A stretch of DNA of 64,000 nucleotides from an uncultured Anaerolineae bacterium. GTDB lineage: Bacteria > Chloroflexota > Anaerolineae > Anaerolineales > Villigracilaceae. A program made the translations under genes and the position numbers. The notes under the pieces were generated by a model, which saw only the letters and a program-made list of their open reading frames with translations, made no database searches and had not been told where the DNA came from. Positions 34,132-41,753 of this stretch are shown piece after piece (position 1 is the first letter of the stretch; each line of letters opens with the position of its first letter). Location: NCBI GenBank assembly GCA_903822545.1, contig CAIJPN010000075.1, positions 1 to 64,000 on the forward strand. Reading direction: 5' to 3'.

Positions 34132-34893
34132 ATGGCCAAAGTCAAAGGTAGCAAAAAGTTCCGGCTCCTGTTGTACCAGCACATGCTCAATCGCTGGTGG
34201 CCGCTCACCTTGACACTTTCCATCATCCTCTACATAGTTGTCGCCATCTTTTGGGGCGCCGAATGGTTTTTCATCAACCCAGACGAGAACCCCCTGCCCA
34301 CCATCAGCACATCTGACGGCATGACTTACCTATTCATTGCATCCTCCGCGCTGGTTGTCAGCCTGGGATTGATGTTATTGCGCAACATGGCTTATGTCCA
34401 ACTTTTCCCAGGCTATGTGCGCATTGTCACACCCTTTTACCGATTCAACAGTTCTTTTAAACGCATCAAAAACATCCGCGTAGCCGCCTTTGGGGCGCTG
34501 TTCCCACCATCGAAACTATCCAACTACCAAAAAGACCTGCTGGAAGACCTTTCCCAACGAACCGCCAACGTGCTGGAATTGCATTCCTACCCCGTTTCGC
34601 GGAAAACACTCTCAGCTTTCCTTTCCCCCTATTTCTTTTGCGATCAGACCCCACACCTGGTGCTGTTGCTGGACGATTGGATAGCCTTCAATACCGAATT
34701 TGAGAGCTTCCGCGTACAAGGACGCAGCCTCCGCCCAGCGGGTGTATACGAGGCCCCGGCAACTGAAGCCCGGCGTCCGGTGGCTGTCACAGCCAAACCC
34801 CAGAAAAAAGCCAAACCTGCGGTTCCAGCCAGCCCCAGGAGCCGCATTCAGTCTGGGCTGCTGGACAGCATCAACAAAGAAAAAGAAGATTGA
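34132..34893 (+). CDS. Two-helix membrane protein of unknown function
   Basis: The 253-residue protein has two hydrophobic helices (about 21-42 and 62-81). A soluble domain of about 130 residues follows, with a VRIVTPFYRFNSSFKRIKNIRVAAFGALFPPSK segment that resembles membrane-bound PH-like (bPH2) domains, and then a Pro/Ala/Lys-rich tail. The bPH2 reading is tentative. It lies 3 bp past the translin-like gene, in the same operon. Confidence 0.65.
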   Translation: MAKVKGSKKFRLLLYQHMLNRWWPLTLTLSIILYIVVAIFWGAEWFFINPDENPLPTISTSDGMTYLFIASSALVVSLGLMLLRNMAYVQLFPGYVRIVTPFYRFNSSFKRIKNIRVAAFGALFPPSKLSNYQKDLLEDLSQRTANVLELHSYPVSRKTLSAFLSPYFFCDQTPHLVLLLDDWIAFNTEFESFRVQGRSLRPAGVYEAPATEARRPVAVTAKPQKKAKPAVPASPRSRIQSGLLDSINKEKED

Positions 34894-34908
34894 TCCCGCC
34901 AGATGATC

Positions 34909-35337
34909 ATGAATATCTATTTTGCTTGTTCCATCACCGGGGGACGCGAGTTTGAGCTTGTCTACCAGCAAATCGTTGCATTCCTGCTCGCCGAAGGCCA
35001 CATTGTTCCCACCTCGCACCTTGCCAGTTCTGAAGTGCTGTACATGGAAAAAATTGTCACAGCGCGCGATGTTTACGAGCGCGATGTAGAGTGGCTGACA
35101 GCGTGTGATGTGCTGCTGGCAGAAATCAGCACCCCCTCACACGGTGTTGGGTATGAAATTGGGCTGGCCCTGACCCTGCAAAAACCAGTGTTATGCATCT
35201 ACCAGCAGGGAAGAAAAGTTTCAAAAATGATCCTGGGCAACCCCGATACACACCTGAAAGTTTGCGCGTATGAAACCAGCGAAGGTGCGATCCAACAAAT
35301 CTGCAAGTTTTTGTCTGACAACACGGCGCGATTGTGA
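34909..35337 (+). CDS. Nucleoside 2-deoxyribosyltransferase / DNPH1-like hydrolase
   Basis: The 142-residue protein has MNIYFACSITGGR at the N-terminus, then TARDVYERDVEWLTACDVLLAEIS and SHGVGYEIGLAL. This is the pattern of the Ndt/DNPH1 (Rcl) family; DNPH1 cleaves the glycosidic bond of deoxynucleoside 5'-monophosphates and so cleans damaged nucleotides. The catalytic Glu is expected in the GYEIG motif. A start two codons upstream (34903) is also possible; neither has a clear ribosome site. It is the last gene of the DUF3467-translin set and precedes a structured intergenic region. Confidence 0.82.
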   Translation: MNIYFACSITGGREFELVYQQIVAFLLAEGHIVPTSHLASSEVLYMEKIVTARDVYERDVEWLTACDVLLAEISTPSHGVGYEIGLALTLQKPVLCIYQQGRKVSKMILGNPDTHLKVCAYETSEGAIQQICKFLSDNTARL

Positions 35338-35359
35338 ATTTTGTCACTAGAATTTTATG

Positions 35360-35538
35360 ACATCCTCCCGATGTATTAATTGCCCGGCGGGTGTAAGATT
35401 ACTGCAAGAGATAGGGCGATAGCAAGTACTCGCTGTCTCCTCCTTTGGCGAAGGCATCCGCCGGGTCCTCCCCCCGGCGGATGCTGATTTAACCGGCATA
35501 TCTAACGAAAACTTGATAAACAGTGTATCAGATAACAA
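35360..35538 (+). ncRNA. Candidate small RNA with CCTCC-bearing loops
   Basis: The 243-bp gap between two convergent genes holds three hairpins. The first is CATC (35361-35364) with GATG (35370-35373), loop CTCCC. The second runs 35408-35439 (GAGATA with TGTCTC and inner GCGA with TCGC) and is followed by unpaired CTCCTCCTTT. The third has a 12-bp perfect stem, GCATCCGCCGGG (35454-35465) with its complement (35473-35484), loop TCCTCCC. CCTCC in loops can pair with Shine-Dalgarno sequences, as in known anti-SD small RNAs. TAAGAT at 35393-35398 could be a -10 box. It matches no RNA family I know, and a simple 3' untranslated region remains possible. Confidence 0.35.
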
Positions 35539-35564
35539 AAATCCCGCGCTGGCGGGATTTTTTG
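35539..35564. terminator. Bidirectional intrinsic terminator
   Basis: AAAATCCCGC pairs with GCGGGATTTT across a short GCTG loop region, with A-tract and T-tract on the two sides. It can serve the plus-strand candidate RNA and the convergent minus-strand kinase gene. Confidence 0.8.
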
Positions 35565-35580
35565 ATTGCCACAAAAGCAT

Positions 35581-37515
35581 CTAACTGCTCAGTTCGCTAT
35601 CATAGGCTGGCAGCATGACAATAAATTTGGTGCCCTGCCCAACCGTGGAATCGACCCAAATACGTCCGCGATGCGCTTCAACAATGGTCTTGACGATGGC
35701 CAACCCCAACCCGGTGCCAGGAACACCTTTGGGAGCGTTGCTGGCGCGATAGAATTTCTCAAAAATATGCGGCTGGTCGGAGGGCGGAATGCCAACACCC
35801 GTATCTGCAACTTCAAAAATAACCAGTTGATCTTCCTCCCGCAGCGAGGTGGTGATTGTGCCGCCTTCGGGGGTATATTTGATGGCGTTCGTCACCAGGT
35901 TATCAACCACCTGCCTGATGCGAATGGGGTTGCCATAAATATCGGGAATATGCTGTTCAATATTCAAACGGATGGTCTGCTTCTTTTCGAGCACCTGCTG
36001 TTCCAGGTTTTCCACGGTGTAGCGCAAGATTTGCTCGATAGAGACGCGGTCGCGATGAGTATCGAACCCGGCTTCGATGCGTCCCAAGTCAAGCAGATCA
36101 TTGACCAGGCCAGTGATGTTGGTAACACTGTTTTGGACATGCCGGATGAAAAGGCGCTGCTGGTCATTGAGCGGACCAACACGCTCCAGCAATTCCACAT
36201 AACCCATGATGGCAGTTAACGGCGAGCGCAGGTCGTGTGAAATGGTGTGGATAAAGTCGCTCTTGAGCCGGTCCACCATTTTGAGATGGGTAATATCTTC
36301 GAGTGTAACCACTGCACCGATTTCAGGGATGGGCGTATATTGGGTATTGAAAACCCGTCCATCTTCAAAACTCAGTTCGTGGTGTTTGAGCGGGTTTTCG
36401 GTGGCTGAATCGAGCACAGCCACAAAATCTTCGTGTTCGATAACTTCGGCGATGTTGCGTCCTGCCAGGTTGCCCAGCCCCAGCCCAAAGATGCGCTTGG
36501 CCACAGGGTTGATTAGCAGGATACGATCGAATTTGTCCATCAGGATAACACCATCCTGGATGTTGGAGATGGTGGTATCCAGTTTGGTGCGTTCGTTTTC
36601 GGTTTCTTCGTAATGCTGCGCATTCTGGATGGCGATGGCGGCATAATCAGAAAGGACGGTCAGGAGCAATTCATGGTGCTGGTTGAAGGGGCGTTTGTTG
36701 TGGCGGTTATCCACACCCAACACCCCAATGATCTCTTCCTGGGTGCGCAGGGGCACATAAGCCAGTGAGTAAACCAGGTAAGATGTTTTGATCTTGTTGG
36801 GGGAATCAACATCAAATGAAATGGGTTGCCCGGTATGGATGACCTGTCCCGCCAGGCTGTCTTTGACCGGCAGTCGAAAGGTGCGGGCAAAATTTTCTTC
36901 AAAGTTGCGCCCGGCACGCATGTAGAGTTCGTTATTTTTTTTGTCGAGCAGCAGCAGCTGGCCTTCTTCGGCGCCGGTTAATTCGACAGCGGCGGTGACG
37001 ACGCTGGTCAGGACGCTGTCAAGGTCGAGGGTGCTGTTGATGGAACTGCCCAGTTGGACGAGGGCCTGCATTTCATCCACCCGCTGCTGGAGCGAGGAGG
37101 TGGTTCTCTTTACTTCGCGGCGCACCCAGTCACCGGTTTGCTCGGCGCGTTTTTGGGAGCGTTTGATGGCGCGGACGATGTCGTCGATCCTGAGGGGCGG
37201 GCAGAGCACGTCGCTGATGCCCAGTTTCAGGGCGCGCTTGTAAAGATCCGGGGATTCTGAATCAGCGAAGATGATGATCGGAAGGGTGGGGAAACGTTCC
37301 AGGATGGCTGCCGACAGGTCAAAACCGCTTTTCCCACGCAATTTTTCACCAAGTACCAGCAGGGAAGGCGATGTTTCAAGCAGGGATTTCTCGAGGATGA
37401 TGTAGTCGGGGGCAATGGCTACTTCATAGCTGGATGCATGCAAAGCCTGCTCCAATAATTTGAGCGTAGGCGATTCATCCATTGCAAGTAGGATCAGGGG
37501 TGCTTGCTGCATCAT
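35581..37515 (-). CDS. Soluble hybrid sensor kinase: pseudo-receiver, GAF, PAS, HisKA, HATPase
   Basis: The 644-residue protein has no membrane helix. Domains in order are a receiver-like domain (1-125), a linker helix, GAF (about 165-305), PAS (about 315-415), HisKA with ISHDLRSPL (His427) and an ATPase domain (NAIKYTPEGG, DTGVGIP, GTGLGLAIV). In the receiver the phospho-acceptor position (LLVLGEKL) is Gly and the usual Lys is Pro (CPPLR), so it cannot be phosphorylated normally and is a pseudo-receiver. The kinase core looks intact. The upstream gene, 11 bp away, encodes a partner with the same kind of degenerate receiver. Confidence 0.9.
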   Translation of the reverse strand: MMQQAPLILLAMDESPTLKLLEQALHASSYEVAIAPDYIILEKSLLETSPSLLVLGEKLRGKSGFDLSAAILERFPTLPIIIFADSESPDLYKRALKLGISDVLCPPLRIDDIVRAIKRSQKRAEQTGDWVRREVKRTTSSLQQRVDEMQALVQLGSSINSTLDLDSVLTSVVTAAVELTGAEEGQLLLLDKKNNELYMRAGRNFEENFARTFRLPVKDSLAGQVIHTGQPISFDVDSPNKIKTSYLVYSLAYVPLRTQEEIIGVLGVDNRHNKRPFNQHHELLLTVLSDYAAIAIQNAQHYEETENERTKLDTTISNIQDGVILMDKFDRILLINPVAKRIFGLGLGNLAGRNIAEVIEHEDFVAVLDSATENPLKHHELSFEDGRVFNTQYTPIPEIGAVVTLEDITHLKMVDRLKSDFIHTISHDLRSPLTAIMGYVELLERVGPLNDQQRLFIRHVQNSVTNITGLVNDLLDLGRIEAGFDTHRDRVSIEQILRYTVENLEQQVLEKKQTIRLNIEQHIPDIYGNPIRIRQVVDNLVTNAIKYTPEGGTITTSLREEDQLVIFEVADTGVGIPPSDQPHIFEKFYRASNAPKGVPGTGLGLAIVKTIVEAHRGRIWVDSTVGQGTKFIVMLPAYDSELSS

Positions 37516-37526
37516 GCAATTTTATC

Positions 37527-38705
37527 TTAAGAGTTGGGATTTTTTGTCTGTAATGGCTGGGTTGGTTGTTGACTTGCAGAGGCCAACAGGCGTTTGACAG
37601 AGTTGTTAATCATCGTCAAGGCTTTGACTTGCTCATCGTTAAGTGACCCCATTTTGCCACCGAGCATCAGTTCGAGCGGGTAGCCTACCGGCTGGAGCAG
37701 GTTTTGGATTTCAGCGCGGATGCTTTGCAGCATCTGGTTTTTACGCTTTTCACCGGCAACTGCGGTTTCGGCGTTTTGGGCCAGCGCGCGGAAAAGGCGG
37801 GCGTTCACCATTGAGATCGATGCGTAGTCAGAAATGGCTTCGTTGAGGGTTTGTTCGCTTTGCCCAAAAGGCCGTTCGGCTTTGCGGACGACGGTCAGCA
37901 GGCCAATCGCTTCATTTTGGACTTTGATGGGTACCACCATGGCAGCTTTGCCAAGCATGGAAATTTTGAATTTGCCCAGCGGATCGCCATGAATGCTGAG
38001 GGTTTCGGCAGACATGGAAACCAGGGTGCTCAGGCCATCGTCGAGCGGCTGCCCGACTTTTTTGGCCCAAGTTTCGGGCAGGTTGCGCTGTGTGGTTAGA
38101 ACGAAGGCTTTGGAAGCGTCATCTTTGAGTGATAACCAGCCCATATCGGCTTCGCTGACCGCCACAATAGCTTCGACAATTTTCTCAAACAGGATGCGCT
38201 GGTCGGTGATGGAGATGACGGCGCGCCCCACCGAAAAGATCGTGGTCAATTCGCGCAAGCGTCGCTGGAGTTCAACGTTGGTTTTTTTGAGCTGTTCATC
38301 CAGGGTTTGACGGGCGCGCAAGTCGCGCACCTGTTTAATGACGCGTTCAACACACGAGATGATCTCAGTATCGCGCATGGGGCGCAGCAAGTAATCAGAC
38401 GCGCCCAGCCGGAAGGACTGGATAACATCTGGCTCTTTGCCTTTGCCAGCCATGACGATGACAGGGGTGGAAATACCCTGTGAGTTGAAAGCCACCAGCA
38501 TATCTTTGCCGCTTAGACCGGGCATATCCAGGTTGACCATAATCAGGTCAGGCTGCCATTGTAAGGCCTGTTTGACAGCGCTGGCGCTATCAGGGGCAAT
38601 GTTAACCTGGTAACCAGACGGCAGGAGTGTTTGCCGGGCGATCAGCTCAAGCATGTCGGGATCATTTTCAATGAGCAGGATTTTTTCAGCAACAGGATGA
38701 TTCAT
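37527..38705 (-). CDS. Pseudo-receiver and GAF protein with degenerate HisKA tail
   Basis: The 392-residue protein starts with a receiver-like domain (1-125). The acidic pair is reduced to E13-N14-D15, the phospho-acceptor position reads VNLDMP with Asn for Asp, and the conserved Thr and Lys are Ala and Arg. A coiled coil and a GAF domain (about 150-310) follow. The last 60 residues look like a HisKA dimerisation helix pair (IRAEIQNLLQPVGYPLELML, then GSLNDEQ) without the phospho-His and without an ATPase domain. It is therefore probably a sensory scaffold that dimerises with, and tunes, the kinase encoded 11 bp downstream. Confidence 0.82.
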   Translation of the reverse strand: MNHPVAEKILLIENDPDMLELIARQTLLPSGYQVNIAPDSASAVKQALQWQPDLIMVNLDMPGLSGKDMLVAFNSQGISTPVIVMAGKGKEPDVIQSFRLGASDYLLRPMRDTEIISCVERVIKQVRDLRARQTLDEQLKKTNVELQRRLRELTTIFSVGRAVISITDQRILFEKIVEAIVAVSEADMGWLSLKDDASKAFVLTTQRNLPETWAKKVGQPLDDGLSTLVSMSAETLSIHGDPLGKFKISMLGKAAMVVPIKVQNEAIGLLTVVRKAERPFGQSEQTLNEAISDYASISMVNARLFRALAQNAETAVAGEKRKNQMLQSIRAEIQNLLQPVGYPLELMLGGKMGSLNDEQVKALTMINNSVKRLLASASQQPTQPLQTKNPNS

Positions 38706-38879
38706 AGCAATTTATGATAGCATGTTTTTGGTAATTTGCTGGATTGTGTGTTGTAATTGCAAGGGCTTGACAACGCCAGCTTGCGCATAGTGTTTTATTC
38801 TCTATAATCATACATCAAATCTGTATTCCTGGTTGACAATAAGCAGACAGATATGTAATTGTACGATATGGCGCGCAAT

Positions 38880-39803
38880 TCAGTCCTGGCGCAGGCGCTC
38901 CAGCGCCAGGGCAAGCTCTTCGGGCAGCGGCGCTTCAAACAGGCGCGGATGCGTCTCGCCGGGCAGGGTGATCTTTAACCGGTAGGCATGCAAAAAGTGG
39001 CGGCCGAGTTCCAGGCTGAGTTTGCGCCGTCCATAGGCGGTATCACCCACGATCGGGCAGCCCAGGAAGGCGCAATGCACACGGATCTGGTGCGTGCGCC
39101 CGGTGTGCGGGTGGAATTCCAGCAGGGTGTGTTTGGCAAAACGCTCCAGCGTCTTATACTCGCTGACGGCCTCGCGGCCTTTCTCAGGCTGCACAACCGC
39201 CATCTTCTTGCGTTCGCGCGGGTCGCGGCCAATTGGCGCTTCCACGCGGCCGGTGGGCGTGGGCGGCGCACCATCCACCAGCGCCAGGTAAGTTTTTTCC
39301 ACCTGGCGGTCTTTGAACTGCTCGGTCAGCCAGCGCATGGCCCGCTCGTTTTTGGCCAGCACGATCAACCCGCTGGTATCCTTATCCAGCCGGTGAACCA
39401 CGCCGGGGCGTTCTTCACCACCGATACCTTCCAGGTCGGGTTCGTATCCCAGCACGGCATGAACCAGCGTGCCAGAATCATGCCCGGCAGCCGGGTGAAC
39501 CACCATCCCCGCCGGTTTATTCACCACCAGCAGGTCATCATTCTCAAAAACAATTTCCAGCGGGATATTCTCTCCCACCAGCCCGGCCGGCGCCGTAGGC
39601 GGCACACGCACCGTCACGGTTGCCCCGGCATCCACAAACTGCCCAGATTTTTGGGCCACACGGCCATTAACAGACACAAACCCATCGGCGATCAACCCTT
39701 GCAGGCGCGCGCGCGAAAATTCGGGCATGTGCGCCACCAGGAATTTATCCAGCCGGGTGGGAGCAGCTTCTTGAGATTGGAAAATGGAGATTTTGTCACT
39801 CAC
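38880..39803 (-). CDS. RluD-type 23S rRNA pseudouridine synthase
   Basis: The protein of about 307 residues has an N-terminal S4 RNA-binding domain (RLDKFLVAHMPEFSRARLQGLI) and a RluA-family catalytic domain with HRLDKDTSGLIVLAKN, where the Asp is catalytic. A GRTHQIRVH motif is near the end. It converts uridines of 23S rRNA to pseudouridine. The start was set at GTG 39803, which has GGAG 8 nt upstream and overlaps the lspA stop by 8 bp. ATG starts at 39821 and 39863 lie deeper in lspA and lack ribosome sites. Membership within RluC/RluD cannot be fixed fully. Confidence 0.88.
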   Translation of the reverse strand: MSDKISIFQSQEAAPTRLDKFLVAHMPEFSRARLQGLIADGFVSVNGRVAQKSGQFVDAGATVTVRVPPTAPAGLVGENIPLEIVFENDDLLVVNKPAGMVVHPAAGHDSGTLVHAVLGYEPDLEGIGGEERPGVVHRLDKDTSGLIVLAKNERAMRWLTEQFKDRQVEKTYLALVDGAPPTPTGRVEAPIGRDPRERKKMAVVQPEKGREAVSEYKTLERFAKHTLLEFHPHTGRTHQIRVHCAFLGCPIVGDTAYGRRKLSLELGRHFLHAYRLKITLPGETHPRLFEAPLPEELALALERLRQD

Positions 39804-40392
39804 TGAGAGCGCTCCCGGCATCGACGGGAGTTTCAGCACCCGAAGTGTTACCGGCGGAATCATCCGCCCTGTCGCCGGGATCCGCTACCGGGGCAGCCGA
39901 TTTCCTGGCAGCCTGTTCCTGCCGTTCCTTCCACCATAACCCGAGGATCAGCACCACCACCCCGGTTGTGATCGAGGCATCGGCCACATTGAACACGGCA
40001 AAACTGCCCACCGAAATAAAATCGGTCACATGCCCGCCCTGGGTCAAACGGTCGATCAGGTTGCCCAGCGCCCCGGCCAGCTGCATGCCCATGGCCAGGC
40101 GCATCCACCAGTCGGAGGCTTCCACCTGGGGGTAGTAGTACACGATCAGGGCTGCCACAACCACTGCCAGCCCGGCGAAGATATATCCAAATCCCTGGAA
40201 CATGCCAAAGGCCACGCCAGTATTGGTCCAATGGACAATGCGGGCATATTCCATCAGCCCTTCCCAGCCTTCGGGCAGCCACCTGCCCCCAAACGGGATG
40301 TTGGTGCGCACCAGCCACTTGGTCCACTGATCCAGCGCAATAATTAAGCTGGCGATCAGCACCAGCGGGGTGTACATACGAATCGTCTTCAA
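39796..40392 (-). CDS. lspA: Lipoprotein signal peptidase
   Basis: The 198-residue enzyme has four hydrophobic helices and the aspartyl protease motifs GALGNLIDRL and FNVADASI, which carry the two catalytic Asp residues, together with NTGVAFGMF. It cuts signal peptides from prolipoproteins such as those encoded at 14144, 25831 and 48075. A charged Ala/Asp/Gly tail of about 40 residues is longer than usual. It is coupled to the rluD-like gene by an 8-bp overlap. Confidence 0.94.
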   Translation of the reverse strand: MKTIRMYTPLVLIASLIIALDQWTKWLVRTNIPFGGRWLPEGWEGLMEYARIVHWTNTGVAFGMFQGFGYIFAGLAVVVAALIVYYYPQVEASDWWMRLAMGMQLAGALGNLIDRLTQGGHVTDFISVGSFAVFNVADASITTGVVVLILGLWWKERQEQAARKSAAPVADPGDRADDSAGNTSGAETPVDAGSALSE

Positions 40393-40506
40393 AATTCTCT
40401 CCTGGTATTATCAAAATCGATAGAAAATTGTACCAGTAAAAAAGACAGTAGACCGGAGACGATGGGCGGTGGAATTAAACCCAAAAGTGTTTTAGCCGTC
40501 CTCTAT

Positions 40507-41667
40507 CTACTGGTTAGCATCTTGGATAAACAGCCTCGGCACACGCGCCGCGATGTTGGTCATGACTTCATAGGGGTTGGTGCCGGCCCAGCGGGCCAGG
40601 TCTTCGGCTGAGATTTGCTGCCCGCTTGTGGCTTTTCCCAGCAATATGACTTCATCGCCCATTGCAGCAGGGTCGGTTTCGAGATTGACCATACACTGAT
40701 CCATGCAAATGCGGCCCACCTGCTGGTATTTCCTGCCGTTGACGATGACCTGCGGCTGGTTGGTCATGCGCCGGAAGTAGCCATCGGCGTACCCGCACGG
40801 GATGGTGACGGTGCGGACGGGTTTTTCTGAAACCCACAGTGAGCCGTAGCTGACGGGGTGCCCCGGCTGGGTGAGTTTGCTGGCCACCACCTGCGACTTC
40901 CAGGTGGCCGCCGGGTGGATTTCGACACTGCGCAGGCACTCATCATCGGGGTAGATGCCGTAGAACATCACGCCGGGACGCACCATGTCGAAGTAGCTCT
41001 CGGGCAAGTTCAAGATGGCGGCGGAATTGGCGGTGTGGACGATGCGCGGGCGCGGGATGGAGTGTTTTTCGTAAAAGCGCAGCACTTCGTTGAAGCGCGC
41101 CAGCTGGTCGCTGGCGTAGGAGTAGCCGTATTTTTTGGTCAGGTCGGGCGTTTCGAGGGTTTCGGAGTTGGCGAAGTGGGTGTAAAGGCCCTCGATGTCG
41201 ATGTGTTGGCAGCGCAGGGAGGCTTCCAGCAGGGATTCGGCTTCGTACCAGCGGGTTTGGGCGCGTTCCATGCCGGTATCGATCTTCAGGTGGACTTTGA
41301 CGGGCCTGCCTGCCGCGGTTGAGAGCCTTTCAGCGGCATCCAGCACCGCCGGGTGCGAAACGGTCAGGGTGAGGTCGTGTTCCAGGAACCAGGGGACGTG
41401 TTCGGGTAAGGTTCCACCCGCCACCAGGATCGGTTTGCGGATGCCGATTTCGCGCAGGTGGATGGCTTCATCCAGCACGGCCACGCCGATGTAATCAGTA
41501 TAAGGCTCGATGAAGGGCGCAACGCCATCGACGCCGTGGCCGTAGGCGTTGGCTTTGAGCATTACCAGCACGTTGGCCGGGCCGACCCTGGCGCGGATGG
41601 CCGCGAGGTTGTTTTTGAGCGTCGCCAGGTTGATGACCAGGTGGGTGGGGCGCAGGGGAGGTGTCAT
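40507..41667 (-). CDS. alr: Alanine racemase
   Basis: The 386-residue PLP enzyme makes D-alanine for peptidoglycan. The PLP Lys38 lies in VLVMLKANAYGHG, and the C-terminal catalytic region reads VSYGSLW with CGYADGYFR. HLKIDTGMERAQ is also conserved. Its presence indicates a peptidoglycan-type wall or D-Ala use. Three 14-bp tandem repeats lie just upstream, between this gene and the TIR gene on the same strand. Confidence 0.94.
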   Translation of the reverse strand: MTPPLRPTHLVINLATLKNNLAAIRARVGPANVLVMLKANAYGHGVDGVAPFIEPYTDYIGVAVLDEAIHLREIGIRKPILVAGGTLPEHVPWFLEHDLTLTVSHPAVLDAAERLSTAAGRPVKVHLKIDTGMERAQTRWYEAESLLEASLRCQHIDIEGLYTHFANSETLETPDLTKKYGYSYASDQLARFNEVLRFYEKHSIPRPRIVHTANSAAILNLPESYFDMVRPGVMFYGIYPDDECLRSVEIHPAATWKSQVVASKLTQPGHPVSYGSLWVSEKPVRTVTIPCGYADGYFRRMTNQPQVIVNGRKYQQVGRICMDQCMVNLETDPAAMGDEVILLGKATSGQQISAEDLARWAGTNPYEVMTNIAARVPRLFIQDANQ

Positions 41668-41674
41668 AAAGGGG

Positions 41675-41716
41675 AAGTGGTAAGGGATAAGTGGTAAGGG
41701 ATAAGTGGTAAGGGGT
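41675..41716. repeat. Three 14-bp tandem repeats upstream of alr
   Basis: The unit AAGTGGTAAGGGAT occurs at 41675-41688 and 41689-41702, and with one change at 41703-41716. It lies in the short gap between the TIR gene stop and the alr start and could change length by slippage. Confidence 0.8.
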
Positions 41717-41753
41717 AAGCAAACCAGTTCGCAGGTTACGCTTTAAGCGTGAC

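Noticed and set aside
35395-35500. SRP RNA, tmRNA or 6S RNA
   Set aside because: None of the conserved cores of these RNAs is present in the structured gap.
38988-39806. Open frame of 272 codons on the plus strand opposite the rluD-like gene
   Set aside because: His/Arg/Gln-rich mirror translation. The pseudouridine synthase motifs are unambiguous.
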